41,085 nt of DNA from Fibrobacter sp. (GCA_012523035.1 JAAYJH010000006.1:1-41085); one strand, 5' to 3'; shown: positions 24,616 to 33,694, numbered from the stretch's first letter. Notes: a model not told the origin generated them from the sequence alone. A program made the numbers and translations.

Positions 24616-25812
24616 TTACACTTTTGCTCTTCTCAAAAAGACCCCAATCAATTGTGACCACTCCTTAAACAAAGCCGAGTTTTTTGTCTTTTCATTTTCT
24701 ATTAATTCCAAAAAACTACTTAGAACTAGTGCCAACAATAAACTCATTGAAAATGTAAAAATAAGTAAAATACCGCGTAATGGCGAAACTTTTTTATCAT
24801 TTTCCCAAGGAGGCTCTAAAACATGTAAATTTTTTAAAGTTTTTGCTTCTTCTATGCGAAACTCTTCACTTTGCTGTCGCAACACTTTGTACAAAAGGAC
24901 ATGTATTTTTATTTCTTCTTCGAAGCGCACATACTTCGCCACTAAATCCGGCGATTGATTTAAAGAAACAAGCCCAAGTTTTTTTTGATTCCCTTTAAGA
25001 GTTTTATTTAATGAAGCTTCTAAAGTTTGGACTTGTTTAGAAAGGTCTTCATATTTTTTTGATGATTCACCCCTTTTTAATTTTTCATAATGAAGTTGCA
25101 TACCCACTTCTTCTTTTAGCATTTGAAGTTTATTTAAATAAGTCAAAGTCCCTTCTAATTGTGCATTAGGCTCATAAAAATCATTTTCTTTTTGAAAGGC
25201 AATAAATGCATTTTGCAAGGAGTCGACATCTTTAAGTATCAAGTGGATTCGATTTTCAAAATATTCTCTTGATAAACGAGCTTGAGTGGATTTAAAATAG
25301 TTAAAAGAGGAATCTGCTTTTTCTAACAAAAAGTCCACCATTTTTTTTGCTTTTTTATAGTCTTTGTCTTTTATTGTCACTTCATACATATTTTCATTGT
25401 TAGACTCTATAGAAAAATTTTTCCTAAACTTCTTTAAAAGATCTGCATGAAACTTTCCATCAAACTCATAATGATTTTTCAAATCAAACTCTTCGATAAT
25501 TTGATTGTGAATCTCCCATGAATGCAAAATAGTCCATACTGCATCGGCATCATTATCCGACATAGAAAGCCCTAAAATAGAACTCATTGAGCCCATCCCT
25601 GCCCCCATCAATCCGCTCAATTTTCCCAAAGAATTATTAGAATTTGGTGGAGAAACAACCGCTCTAGAAGAATAAACAGGATCGATGACCCACATCACCA
25701 AAACAAAAACAATGATGGTAGGGACAAGCACAATGGCAGAAACCAATTTAAAGTGCTTTAAAGCATTATTTATGATTTTGAAAAGTAACTCTAAAAGTGA
25801 TGGGTTTTGCAT
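24616..25812 (-). CDS. Polysaccharide chain-length determinant / co-polymerase (Wzz family)
   Basis: 398 residues. It has an N-terminal membrane helix at about 20-42 (VSAIVLVPTIIVFVLVMWVI) followed by YSSRAVVSPP, a long periplasmic helical region at about 130-320 with coiled-coil character, and a second membrane helix at about 348-370 preceded by LEPPWENDKKVSPLRG, the Pro/Gly-rich signature of the family. No kinase domain is fused. It controls polymer length with the polymerase downstream. It lies 5 bases from wza. Confidence 0.87.
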   Translation of the reverse strand: MQNPSLLELLFKIINNALKHFKLVSAIVLVPTIIVFVLVMWVIDPVYSSRAVVSPPNSNNSLGKLSGLMGAGMGSMSSILGLSMSDNDADAVWTILHSWEIHNQIIEEFDLKNHYEFDGKFHADLLKKFRKNFSIESNNENMYEVTIKDKDYKKAKKMVDFLLEKADSSFNYFKSTQARLSREYFENRIHLILKDVDSLQNAFIAFQKENDFYEPNAQLEGTLTYLNKLQMLKEEVGMQLHYEKLKRGESSKKYEDLSKQVQTLEASLNKTLKGNQKKLGLVSLNQSPDLVAKYVRFEEEIKIHVLLYKVLRQQSEEFRIEEAKTLKNLHVLEPPWENDKKVSPLRGILLIFTFSMSLLLALVLSSFLELIENEKTKNSALFKEWSQLIGVFLRRAKV

Positions 25813-25817
25813 AAATT

Positions 25818-26987
25818 TTATTGAAAAGTAGTGTAAATAATAAGGGCGGTAGAAAGAATAGACAGCAAAGAAGCTACAAACATAGTAGCATCTTTAAAAG
25901 TTTCGTAACGACTTCTAGGAATCTCTATATAATCTCCCGGAAAAATAGGATCTGTAGAAACATTCAACGACACTTCCTCTTGATTTTCTCCTCGAATCAC
26001 TCTCACTTGAGACCAAGTCCCAGTTTGAAAAGTAATGCCCGAGGCAGCCAAATAATCAATAGCGTGCCATGAAGAATTATAAGGAACTTTGCCCATGCTA
26101 GCCAAAGACCCACCCACATAAACAAACAAAGGTGTGACCAAAAACTCCACCTCTACTTGAGGAGAGAGCTTTGTGTGACTCATTTCCGAAATTGAAATCA
26201 CTTTCGCAGTTTTATCGGGATAGCGAATCGTTAAAGATTGATACCCCATATTGTGCATTCGATTCATCCCCGCCTTTGTAAAATAATCTTGTATTGTCGC
26301 ATTAGAGTCATAAGGAACCCCAAGTCGTCCACCATCTGGAAGCAAAAGAGCCACTGTATTTAGCGAACTCAAAAAAGGAACAAAAATTTGGTCTCCCTGT
26401 TGCAAAAACACATCCTGCTCAAAATCCCCTTCATTATATATCTCTAAAAGATTAATCTCAAGAGTATCTGTATCACGAATCAAAAGCACCTTTTCTTTAT
26501 TTGAGTTTCCAACCAATCCCACCTGATCTAGCAACATACTCAGTCGAGTTTGGGGCTCCAAAAGCACCTGCCCCACTTTTCCAACAGCCCCCATCACCCT
26601 CACAATAAATTTTTTCATCTGAGCTAACTGAACAAAAGACTCCTCTCGCTTATACTTTTTCTCAGTCGCATTTAAAATAAGCTCTCTAGCCTCACTCAAA
26701 GTTCTCCCTGCCACCTGCACCACCCCACAATCCTCAATAGCGATAGAACCATCAGCATAAACTTGAAGCGACATCAACTCATCTTCTAACAACAAATCCA
26801 AAAAATCACCTGGCCCCAAAACATACAAAGAATCCACCACTTTTTCTAAAACAATAGGTATCTGAGTGTTCGCGGTTTTGGATGATTTGAATGATTCTAA
26901 ACCAAACTCAAAAGAATTCATTTTATTTGCATGCAAAACAATTGCATTCAAGCAAAAAAACAGAAAAAGAAATTTAATAAAACGCAT
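25818..26987 (-). CDS. Polysaccharide export protein with SLBB domains (Wza-like)
   Basis: 389 residues from ATG 26987, chosen because TTAAAGGTATT precedes it and a signal peptide (MRFIKFLFLFFCLNAIVLHA) then begins the protein. Poly-export motif LGPGDFLDLLLEDE is near residue 55, followed by two SLBB-type segments (VRVMGAVGKVGQVLLEPQTRLSMLLDQVG; LFVYVGGSLASMGKVPYNSSWHAIDYLAASG). The C-terminus has a hydrophobic segment (ATMFVASLLSILSTALIIYTTF), fitting an outer-membrane helix as in Wza. No lipobox Cys is seen after the signal peptide, unlike classical Wza. First gene of the wza-wzz-wzy series. Confidence 0.87.
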   Translation of the reverse strand: MRFIKFLFLFFCLNAIVLHANKMNSFEFGLESFKSSKTANTQIPIVLEKVVDSLYVLGPGDFLDLLLEDELMSLQVYADGSIAIEDCGVVQVAGRTLSEARELILNATEKKYKREESFVQLAQMKKFIVRVMGAVGKVGQVLLEPQTRLSMLLDQVGLVGNSNKEKVLLIRDTDTLEINLLEIYNEGDFEQDVFLQQGDQIFVPFLSSLNTVALLLPDGGRLGVPYDSNATIQDYFTKAGMNRMHNMGYQSLTIRYPDKTAKVISISEMSHTKLSPQVEVEFLVTPLFVYVGGSLASMGKVPYNSSWHAIDYLAASGITFQTGTWSQVRVIRGENQEEVSLNVSTDPIFPGDYIEIPRSRYETFKDATMFVASLLSILSTALIIYTTFQ

Positions 26988-27205
26988 AATACCTTTAACG
27001 CACCAAACAGAGAATCCAATCCTCAAATAATATAGAAAATAATCTATCCAAATCTAAAAACTAAATCATATTTTACAATTCTATGCCTATCACCTATGAT
27101 GAAAAAAAATTCTAAAACCCACTCACTCTCATAAAACAAAGCTTAGCATCCGCAAACTTTCATTCGTCACTCTAAAATCAGTAAATTAAAATTAATATTT
27201 ATTTA
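26988..27205. other. Leader region of the polysaccharide operon
   Basis: AT-rich, no gene. It should hold the minus-strand promoter for wza-wzz-wzy; I do not see a confident -35/-10 pair. Confidence 0.45.
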
Positions 27206-27208
27206 TTA

Positions 27209-27230
27209 AAGTCTCACACACGCCTGGCTA
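27209..27230 (+). repeat. CGCCTGGCT short interspersed repeat, copy 5 (type B)
   Basis: AAAGTCTCACACACGCCTGG followed by CT, the same core as copy 3. It marks the left edge of the 103-bp repeat island. Confidence 0.68.
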
Positions 27231-27239
27231 TTTTTAAGT

Positions 27240-28014
27240 GAGAAGTTGGAAGTTAAAAGTGCTCAGCGAGATGAACAGCATTTTCTGGCACAATTTTCGC
27301 ATGAATTCCCACGAGCAAAGTCCCATAACGATACATTCTTGATATACTGTTTCACCTCCCATTTCAATCACGCATCCCAGCAGATTTCTGGCACGATTCT
27401 CGCATGGATTCCCCCGAGCAAAGTCCCATAACGATACATTCTTGATATATAGTTTCACCTCCCATTTCAATCACACATCCCAGCATTTTCTGGCACGATT
27501 TTCGCGTAGATTCCCCCGAGCAAAGTCCCATAACGATACATTCTTGATATACTGTTTCACCTCTCATCTCAATCACGCATCCCAGCACATTTCTGGCACG
27601 ATTTTCGCATGGATTCCCCCGAGCAAAGCCCCATAACGATAGATTCTTGATACATAGTTTCACCGCTCATCTCAATCACACATCCCAGCACATTTCTGGC
27701 ACAATTTTCGCACAACACCGCCTTACACTTTAAGAAAGAAATTCACTTTTCACTGTTTCACCTCCCATTTCGAACACGCATCCCAGCACATTTCTGGCAC
27801 GATTTTCGCATGGATTCCCACGAGCAAAGTCCTCGCAGTGACGGAAAGGGAGAAGAAAAGGCGAGAATGTGTATTAGAGATGCTATCCGAAATGGATGCC
27901 AGAAAGAGAGGATGCGAACCAAAAAAACTCGCTTGCAAAAGCTCACAGCTTTTAACTTCCCACTTCCTACTTCTATATCGCGTAGATTCCCCCGAGCAAA
28001 GCCCTCACAATGAC
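27240..28014. repeat. Island of imperfect 103-bp tandem repeats with inverted flanks
   Basis: The word TTCTGGCAC recurs at 27283, 27386, 27488, 27591, 27694 and 27792, giving periods of 103, 102, 103, 103 and 98. Each full unit runs TTCTGGCACGATTTTCGCAT, GGATTCCCCCGAGCAAAGTC, CCATAACGATACATTCTTG, then TGTTTCACCTCCCATTTC, and ends at CATCCCAGCA. The last two units are degenerate. Outer ends carry opposed sequences: GAGAAGTTGGAAGTTAAAAG at 27240-27259 and CTTTTAACTTCCCACTTCC at 27949-27967. Two copies (27813-27843 and 27985-28014) end in CGCAGTGACG/CACAATGAC, resembling the widespread GTCATTGCGAGG-type REP-like sequence. Open frames across the array are by-products. There are no spacers, so it is not CRISPR. 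Confidence 0.85.
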
Positions 28015-28140
28015 TATACATTGAGCCTATCGAAGTGATGCTGCGTGCGGTTTAAGTGGACTCGTTTTTAGTGTTATTAAATTAAAAACAATTATTAAAA
28101 ACTAGAGGAAATCTAAAACAGAGATTTCACCCTTAAAACA

Positions 28141-28166
28141 AAAAAGTCAGTGTAGACTGACTTTTT
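28141..28166 (-). terminator. Rho-independent terminator of the ribosomal protein run
   Basis: Perfect 11-bp stem (AAAAAGTCAGT / ACTGACTTTTT) with a 4-base loop, followed on the minus strand by a T-rich tract. It lies 12 bases after the rplQ stop. Confidence 0.92.
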
Positions 28167-28177
28167 AATCTCAATTG

Positions 28178-28651
28178 TTACTCTGCTTTTTTTGCAGCGC
28201 CTTCGACCATGTCGATTGGCTTTGTATCCTCTTTAGTAACTTCTGCTTTTTTTGGTTTTTCTGCAATATCATCTTCGACCAAACCAATCAAAGCCATCTC
28301 AGCTGCATCTCCAGGACGATTAGGCCCTAGTTTCAAAACACGAGTATAACCTCCGTTTCGATTTGCATATCGAGGTCCAATCACATTGAAAAGTTCTTGA
28401 AGGACTACTGGATCTTTGACAAATTTTGCAGCTTCACGACGAGCAGAAAGATCACCTTTTTTTGCATAAGTAATCAATCGTTCCACAGAACTACGAACCA
28501 TTTTTGCTTTATGCAAAGTAGTACGAATGTATCTTTCTTTTTGCTCTTCTGCTAAACCTTTTTCTAAAATCGAAGTCGAAAGGTTGCGAAGAACTGCTCG
28601 CTTGTGCTGCGAATTTGCTCCTAATTTTTTATTCTTTACGCCATGTCTCAT
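28178..28651 (-). CDS. rplQ: 50S ribosomal protein L17
   Basis: 157 residues, longer than the 127 of E. coli because of an acidic/Lys tail of about 35 residues (EKPKKAEVTKEDTKPIDMVEG). The core MRHGVKNKKLGANSQHKRAVLRNLSTSIL and YTRVLKLGPNRPGDAAEMALI is typical. It is the last gene of the run, right before a strong terminator. Confidence 0.97.
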   Translation of the reverse strand: MRHGVKNKKLGANSQHKRAVLRNLSTSILEKGLAEEQKERYIRTTLHKAKMVRSSVERLITYAKKGDLSARREAAKFVKDPVVLQELFNVIGPRYANRNGGYTRVLKLGPNRPGDAAEMALIGLVEDDIAEKPKKAEVTKEDTKPIDMVEGAAKKAE

Positions 28652-28656
28652 GTATA

Positions 28657-29631
28657 TTAATCCTTAAAATAATCATCGACATCCATCCCGAATTGAAGCC
28701 CCATAGATGTAAGAACATCTTGTAGCTCAACTAAAGATTTTCGACCGAAATTCTTGTATTTAAGCATATCTGATTCTTTATTTCGAACAAGATCTGCAAT
28801 AGTGTGAATGGTTGCCATTCTTAAGCAGTTACTAGAACGAACAGATAACTCTAATTCATCTACACGCATGCGAAGTAAAGAAGCAATCCGCATACGCTCT
28901 TCATCTTGTTCGTTTTCTTCTGGAGATTCCAAATCCCCTTCGAAATTAATAAATACTTCCAAATGATCAACAAGAAGTTTTGCTGCATAAGCAAGAGCAT
29001 CTTCTGGATCTATAGAACCATCTGTTTCAATTCCCAATTCAAGACGATTAAAATCCGTTCTTTGCCCAACACGGGTATCGTTTATATCCATCGAAACTTT
29101 TAATACTGGATTAAAGTTTGCGTCTATAGCAATTTCACCTATGGGTGCGTCTGGATTTTTAAGCTCTTCTGCGGTCACAAAACCTCGTCCAGAAGAAACT
29201 TTCATCTCCATGCTAAGTGATGCGTTGCCAGCCAATGTTGCAATATGAACATCTGGCGTTAAAATAACAACATTAGGATTTTCTTCGATATCTGCTGCAG
29301 TAATAATACCGTCTCCAGACATATCCAAACGAAGCACTTCATCGTGATCAGATAACAACTTCACGCGAATCTGTTTTAGGTTTAAAATGATATCGGTGAC
29401 ATCTTCTTTAATGCCTTGAATAGAAGTAAATTCTTTATCTACCCCATCTATTTTTACAGAAACAATTGCCGCCCCCTGCAAAGAGGACAAAAGAGTACGG
29501 CGTAAGGCATTACCTAGAGTAATACCCCAACCTCTCTCAAGAGCTTCTATAACAAATTTTGCATAGTAGCCATTATCGGTAGCATCTACTTTTTCAAAGC
29601 TACGCGGCATCTGAAGCGATTTCCACATCAT
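28657..29631 (-). CDS. rpoA: RNA polymerase alpha subunit
   Basis: 324 residues. The N-terminal dimerisation domain has GWGITLGNALRRTLLSSLQGAA and TSIQGIKEDVTDIILNLK. An acidic linker (EGDLESPEENEQDEE) leads to the C-terminal DNA/activator-binding domain with LELSVRSSNCLRMATIHTIADLV and NFGRKSLVELQDVLTSMGL. Only 18 bases separate it from rpsK; rpsD, usually in between, is absent. Confidence 0.97.
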   Translation of the reverse strand: MMWKSLQMPRSFEKVDATDNGYYAKFVIEALERGWGITLGNALRRTLLSSLQGAAIVSVKIDGVDKEFTSIQGIKEDVTDIILNLKQIRVKLLSDHDEVLRLDMSGDGIITAADIEENPNVVILTPDVHIATLAGNASLSMEMKVSSGRGFVTAEELKNPDAPIGEIAIDANFNPVLKVSMDINDTRVGQRTDFNRLELGIETDGSIDPEDALAYAAKLLVDHLEVFINFEGDLESPEENEQDEERMRIASLLRMRVDELELSVRSSNCLRMATIHTIADLVRNKESDMLKYKNFGRKSLVELQDVLTSMGLQFGMDVDDYFKD

Positions 29632-29649
29632 TGGCGATACCTCACTTAG

Positions 29650-30081
29650 TTAAATTCTTCTTTTCTTTTTAGGACGACAACCATTGTGCGGTATGCCTGT
29701 CACATCACGAATAGATAATACATCTAGTCCAGTATTTTTAAGTGCTCGAACGGCAGATTCTCGACCACCGCCGGCACCTTTTACTCGAACATCTACCTTA
29801 CGCATACCTAGCTCTAATGCTTTACGAGCAGCAGACTCTGCAGCTAATTGAGCTGCAAAAGGAGTACTCTTTCTAGAACCCTTAAAACCAGAGTTACCAG
29901 GTGAACTCCAAGCCACCACATTACCACGAGCATCAGTGATAGAGATGATAGTATTGTTAAAAGATGCATTTACACAAGCAATACCTTGAATGTCTGCTCG
30001 TTTTTTACCTTTTTTAACTTTAATTTCTTCAGGAACAACTGTATCAGTTGTAGCTGTGTTTTCTGTTAATTCTTCAGCCAC
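29650..30081 (-). CDS. rpsK: 30S ribosomal protein S11
   Basis: 143 residues with an N-terminal extension of about 15 residues rich in Glu/Thr/Val before the [23 protein letters not shown] core. It ends [19 protein letters not shown], as the family does. It lies on the platform of the 30S subunit. Confidence 0.97.
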   Translation of the reverse strand: MAEELTENTATTDTVVPEEIKVKKGKKRADIQGIACVNASFNNTIISITDARGNVVAWSSPGNSGFKGSRKSTPFAAQLAAESAARKALELGMRKVDVRVKGAGGGRESAVRALKNTGLDVLSIRDVTGIPHNGCRPKKKRRI

Positions 30082-30092
30082 GACGGAACTCC

Positions 30093-30461
30093 TTACTTCT
30101 TCTTATTGGCCACTGTTTTCTTAGGGCCTTTTCTTGTGCGTGCGTTAGTACGAGAGCGTTGTCCACGAACAGGCAAGCCACGACGGTGTCTTAAACCACG
30201 ATAGCTTCCTATTTCTTGCAAACGCCTAATATTTAAATTCACTTCAGTGCGAAGCTGTCCTTCAACAGAATATTCATCTTCAAGGAGGTGTCGAATTTTA
30301 CCTAATTCTTCACTTGTCAGATCATCACATTTTTTTTCTTTGTCTATACCAAGCTCTGAACATAACTTGCGAGAAGTAAATAAACCAACACCATAAATGG
30401 CAGTTAGTCCATATTCTACTGTTTTATTTCTTGGTAAGTCAACACCAGCAATTCGTGCCAT
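30093..30461 (-). CDS. rpsM: 30S ribosomal protein S13
   Basis: 122 residues: [26 protein letters not shown], then [38 protein letters not shown]. The basic tail contacts tRNAs in the head of 30S. It follows rpmJ after 9 bases. Confidence 0.97.
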   Translation of the reverse strand: MARIAGVDLPRNKTVEYGLTAIYGVGLFTSRKLCSELGIDKEKKCDDLTSEELGKIRHLLEDEYSVEGQLRTEVNLNIRRLQEIGSYRGLRHRRGLPVRGQRSRTNARTRKGPKKTVANKKK

Positions 30462-30470
30462 AGATAACTC

Positions 30471-30587
30471 CTATCCTTGTTTCTGCTTGTGGCGTGGGTT
30501 TTTGGAACAAATTATACGCAAAATACCTTTGCGTCTGATAATTTTACAATTTTCACATCTTGGTTTGATGGAAGCTTTGATTTTCAT
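30471..30587 (-). CDS. rpmJ: 50S ribosomal protein L36
   Basis: 38 residues: [20 protein letters not shown] then [18 protein letters not shown]. The zinc ribbon C-x2-C-x12-C-x4-H is intact, so this is the zinc-containing form. GGTAACC-type AGGTAACCT lies before the ATG. It is too short for standard ORF cut-offs but sits in its usual place between infA and rpsM. Confidence 0.95.
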   Translation of the reverse strand: MKIKASIKPRCENCKIIRRKGILRIICSKNPRHKQKQG

Positions 30588-30609
30588 AGGTTACCTTCTT
30601 TTTTACCTA

Positions 30610-30828
30610 TTACTTGTAACGGTAAGTAATTCGCCCTCTAGTTAAATCATAGGGGGACAACTCAACTAAAACTTTATCATCAGGTAAAATCCTGATGAAA
30701 TGTCTTCGCATTTTTCCTGAAACATGTGCAAGAATCTCGTGACCATTCTCAAGACCAACTCGAAAAGTCGCATCTCGAAGAGCCTCGAGTACCTTACCTT
30801 CGACTTGTATGCCTTCTTCTTTAGCCAT
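30610..30828 (-). CDS. infA: Translation initiation factor IF-1
   Basis: 72 residues, an S1/OB-fold protein: [57 protein letters not shown]. It binds the A site of 30S during initiation. Its ATG overlaps the secY stop by one base; the adk and map genes often found here are missing. Confidence 0.97.
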   Translation of the reverse strand: MAKEEGIQVEGKVLEALRDATFRVGLENGHEILAHVSGKMRRHFIRILPDDKVLVELSPYDLTRGRITYRYK

Positions 30829-32189
30829 TAAGATACCGCCCTGCCGCGAATGCGGCCTCGTTTTAAGAAACCTTCATAATTTTTAGTATGCAATTGAGCT
30901 TCGAGTTGTCGAAGAGTGTCAAGAGCAACACCAACCACGATTAAGACCGAGGTGCCCCCAATATAGAAAGACATATTCAAAGCGTCTTTTAAATGAAGAG
31001 GACCAACACTAATCAAAGCCAAAAAGATAGATCCTGGCAATGAAATACGAGTCAAAATGTGGTCTATATACTCTGCAGTCTTTTTACCTGGGCGTATCCC
31101 TGGAATAAACCCACCAGACTTTTTAAGATTATCAGCAATATCATTTGGGTTAAATTGAATCGCTGTATAAAAGTAGGTGAAGAAAATAATCAGAGCAGCA
31201 AAAATCACGCTATAGGTAATGTGACCGGGCATAAATGCCACTGCAAAGGATTGAGCCCAGCTGAAGTTTGGAAACCACGATGCTGCCATCGCAGGCACAA
31301 ACATAATGGATGAGGCAAAAATAACGGGAATCACACCAGCAGTATTCACCTTAAAAGGTAAAAAGCTAGATTGACCCGCCATCACTTTACGCCCGACCAC
31401 TCGGCGAGGACTCTGGAGCGGAATGCGACGGTTCGCTTGTTCAACAAAAACGATGAATCCAATAATTGCAACCACTAATGCCAAGATAAATATCTCTATG
31501 GCAAGAGGCTGAATACCTTCTTTCAACATTTCTAGTTCACCAAGGATAGCTCTTGGAAGACTACCCACGATACCGGCGAAAATAATCAAAGAAATACCAT
31601 TACCAATACCACGAGAAGTAATTTGTTCTCCTAGGTACATCACAAAGATTGTCCCTGTGGTAAAAGTAAGAGTTGCTAAAAATCTAAAGCCAAGGTTCCC
31701 AGCTCCTGAAGCAAAATCATCTAACAAGACAGAAACGCCTGCTCCACTCGCTGTGGTTACCTTTAAAGAAGACAACCAAACCGACACACCCCAGCCTTGC
31801 AATGCGGCTAAAATGACGGTAAAGTATCGAGTGTATTGATTGATTTTGGCTCGACCCTCTTGACCTTCTTTTTGAAGGACTTGAATGGCTGGAATTACAG
31901 AACCCATTAGCTGAAAAATAATACTTGCTGTGATATAGGGCATAATACCCAAAGCAAAAACAGTTGCCTTTGCAAAAGCACCACCAGTAAAAGAGTCATA
32001 TAAACCAAAAAAACTGTTGTTATTTCGGAAATACTCTCCTAAAATAGAAGAATCTACCCCTGGTATTGTGATATGAGAGCCAATACGGTAAATAATTAAA
32101 ATACCTAGTGTAAAAAGAATTTTTTTACGAAGATCTTCTATCTTAAATGCATTGGCAAACGCATCAAATGCTTTTTTTAGTGCTTCCAT
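30828..32189 (-). CDS. secY: Protein translocase subunit SecY
   Basis: 453 residues with ten membrane helices, beginning [40 protein letters not shown]. The plug/pore region and [16 protein letters not shown] are typical, as are [15 protein letters not shown] and [12 protein letters not shown] in the cytoplasmic loops. It is the channel of the Sec translocon. It overlaps rplO by one base. Confidence 0.97.
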   Translation of the reverse strand: MEALKKAFDAFANAFKIEDLRKKILFTLGILIIYRIGSHITIPGVDSSILGEYFRNNNSFFGLYDSFTGGAFAKATVFALGIMPYITASIIFQLMGSVIPAIQVLQKEGQEGRAKINQYTRYFTVILAALQGWGVSVWLSSLKVTTASGAGVSVLLDDFASGAGNLGFRFLATLTFTTGTIFVMYLGEQITSRGIGNGISLIIFAGIVGSLPRAILGELEMLKEGIQPLAIEIFILALVVAIIGFIVFVEQANRRIPLQSPRRVVGRKVMAGQSSFLPFKVNTAGVIPVIFASSIMFVPAMAASWFPNFSWAQSFAVAFMPGHITYSVIFAALIIFFTYFYTAIQFNPNDIADNLKKSGGFIPGIRPGKKTAEYIDHILTRISLPGSIFLALISVGPLHLKDALNMSFYIGGTSVLIVVGVALDTLRQLEAQLHTKNYEGFLKRGRIRGRAVS

Positions 32190-32629
32190 TAGACAATCTC
32201 GACTTTGCCACCAGCAGCTTCGATGGCAGCTTTTGCTTTCTCACTAATGCTATTTACTTTTACAGTTATCGCTTTATCTATAGTTCCAAAAGCAAGGATT
32301 TTAATAGGACTGTTTACAGATTTAACCATCCCTAAATCCACTAAAACTTTAGCGTCAAAATCTACAGCACTAGATGCAGCTAATTTTTTTAAGTTCACTA
32401 TTTGAACATCTTTAACAAATCGAGATTTAAAACCTCGTTTTGGAAGACGGCGTTGCAATGGAGTTTGTCCACCTTCAAAGCGAATTCGACCTGCTCCAGC
32501 ACTTTTTCTTGCTCCAGCACCTTTTTGACCTCGACCAGCAGTTGTTCCCCAGCCAGAGGCTGCACCTCGACCAATTCGTTTCCGTTTAGTCGTTTTTGCT
32601 TTGCCTGGATTTAGTGTATTTAATTGCAT
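32189..32629 (-). CDS. rplO: 50S ribosomal protein L15
   Basis: 146 residues: MQLNTLNPGKAKTTKRKRIGRG, GTTAGRGQKGAGARKSAG, EGGQTPLQRRLPKRGF. A late-assembly 50S protein. It starts one base after rpmD stops. Confidence 0.97.
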   Translation of the reverse strand: MQLNTLNPGKAKTTKRKRIGRGAASGWGTTAGRGQKGAGARKSAGAGRIRFEGGQTPLQRRLPKRGFKSRFVKDVQIVNLKKLAASSAVDFDAKVLVDLGMVKSVNSPIKILAFGTIDKAITVKVNSISEKAKAAIEAAGGKVEIV

Positions 32630-32630
32630 T

Positions 32631-32810
32631 TTAAATCTCCTCCACCTGGATCAAATGATTGACACGATTAATCATTCCTTGAATAGCAGGAGTCAAATTG
32701 TGTTCTCTTGTTTTGTTGACACCGGTTAATCCTAGAGCCGCTAAATTTGCCCTATGTTCGGGCAAAACGCGGATAGCACTTTTAATTTGAGTTATACGAA
32801 CTTTTTTCAT
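32631..32810 (-). CDS. rpmD: 50S ribosomal protein L30
   Basis: 59 residues from MKKVRITQIKSAIRVLPEHR. Start 32810 is chosen because TTAAGG lies 8 bases before it and the product has the usual 58-60 residue length; the longer frame from 32837 would overlap rpsE by 17 bases. It has the family pattern LGLTGVNKTREHNLTPAIQGMINRVNHLI. Confidence 0.94.
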   Translation of the reverse strand: MKKVRITQIKSAIRVLPEHRANLAALGLTGVNKTREHNLTPAIQGMINRVNHLIQVEEI

Positions 32811-32820
32811 TGCATTAGCC

Positions 32821-33303
32821 TTAAGCGTTGACGCCACGCAATGCAGCGTAGTCTTGTTTATTCTTTTGAGAAGTGAGTCCTTCGATACAAGCTTTAACTA
32901 CTGTACTAGGGTTAGAAGAACCATGCACTTTTGTAAGTATATTACGAACACCAGCAAGTTCAAGCACCGCACGAGCTGCTGCTCCTGCGATAACACCTGT
33001 ACCTGGAGCAGCAGGCATCAATAAAAGACGAGTTGCTCCAAATTTAACTTCGATATCGTGAGGAATAGTTTCATCTAATAGACTCACTTCGGTTAAATTA
33101 CGATGAGCAGCTTCGGTTCCTTTACGAATCGCTTCTGCCACTTCTTTTGCTTTTCCAAGACCGTAGCCAATCTTACCGTTTTTGTTTCCAACAACAACCA
33201 AGGCACTAAAAGAAAAGCGTCTTCCACCTTTCACTACCTTGGCACAACGGTTGATATGAACCACCCGATCTTCAAATTCTATAACTTGAGTATCTCGTTC
33301 CAA
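32821..33303 (-). CDS. rpsE: 30S ribosomal protein S5 (TTG start)
   Basis: 160 residues starting LERDTQVIEFEDRVVHINRC with a TTG codon at 33301-33303. AGAGGT sits 6 bases upstream, and rplR ends 10 bases before. The longer frame to 33399 would overlap rplR extensively and adds non-family sequence. No ATG lies in the proper place. It has the motif CAKVVKGGRRFSFSALVVVG and the usual C-terminal domain. It takes part in decoding fidelity with S4, whose gene is absent from this run. Confidence 0.93.
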   Translation of the reverse strand: MERDTQVIEFEDRVVHINRCAKVVKGGRRFSFSALVVVGNKNGKIGYGLGKAKEVAEAIRKGTEAAHRNLTEVSLLDETIPHDIEVKFGATRLLLMPAAPGTGVIAGAAARAVLELAGVRNILTKVHGSSNPSTVVKACIEGLTSQKNKQDYAALRGVNA

Positions 33304-33313
33304 AGTGTACCTC

Positions 33314-33685
33314 TTAGAATTGAATACCGTTTTCACGCACGCTTTCTGCGAGTGCTTGAACACGGCCATGATAAATGTAACCACCACGATCAAATACAAC
33401 CGTCTCTATACCTTTAGCCTTTGCTTGTTCGGCTAACAAAACTCCTAACTGCTTGCTTTGTTCAGTTTTAGTGAGTTTTCCGTGTTTAGACTGAAAATCT
33501 TTAGATGTTGTAGTCACTTGTACTAAAGATTTATTGTTTTGATCGTCTATTATTTGAGCCACCATACTAGTGAGTGAACGACGAACCGCTAAACGAGGTC
33601 GCTCCGGTGTCCCTATTACCGTTTTACGAATACGGCTTTGACGGGCTTTTCTAGATATTATTCTTTTTTTTGCAATAGCAGTCAT
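33314..33685 (-). CDS. rplR: 50S ribosomal protein L18
   Basis: 123 residues: RKARQSRIRKTVIGTPERPRLAVRRS, then VVFDRGGYIYHGRVQALAESVRENGIQF. It binds 5S rRNA. It begins 9 bases after rplF. Confidence 0.97.
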   Translation of the reverse strand: MTAIAKKRIISRKARQSRIRKTVIGTPERPRLAVRRSLTSMVAQIIDDQNNKSLVQVTTTSKDFQSKHGKLTKTEQSKQLGVLLAEQAKAKGIETVVFDRGGYIYHGRVQALAESVRENGIQF

Positions 33686-33694
33686 AATCTTACC

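Noticed and set aside
27209-27230. Resemblance of AGCCAGGCGTG to eukaryotic Alu-type sequence
   Set aside because: The match is about 11 bases, the flanks are bacterial, and four related copies sit among bacterial genes, so contamination is not supported.
27234-27663. Open frames across the 103-bp repeats on both strands encoding repeated peptides such as ECIVMGLCSGES
   Set aside because: They arise from the near-103-base periodicity and change frame between units. There is no ribosome-binding site and no family; the signal is in the DNA.
27240-28014. CRISPR array
   Set aside because: Units of about 103 bases are contiguous, with no unique spacers and no cas genes nearby.
33304-33399. Longer rpsE start at 33399
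   Set aside because: It would overlap rplR by 86 bases and adds residues foreign to S5; a TTG with a good ribosome-binding site fits the family start.
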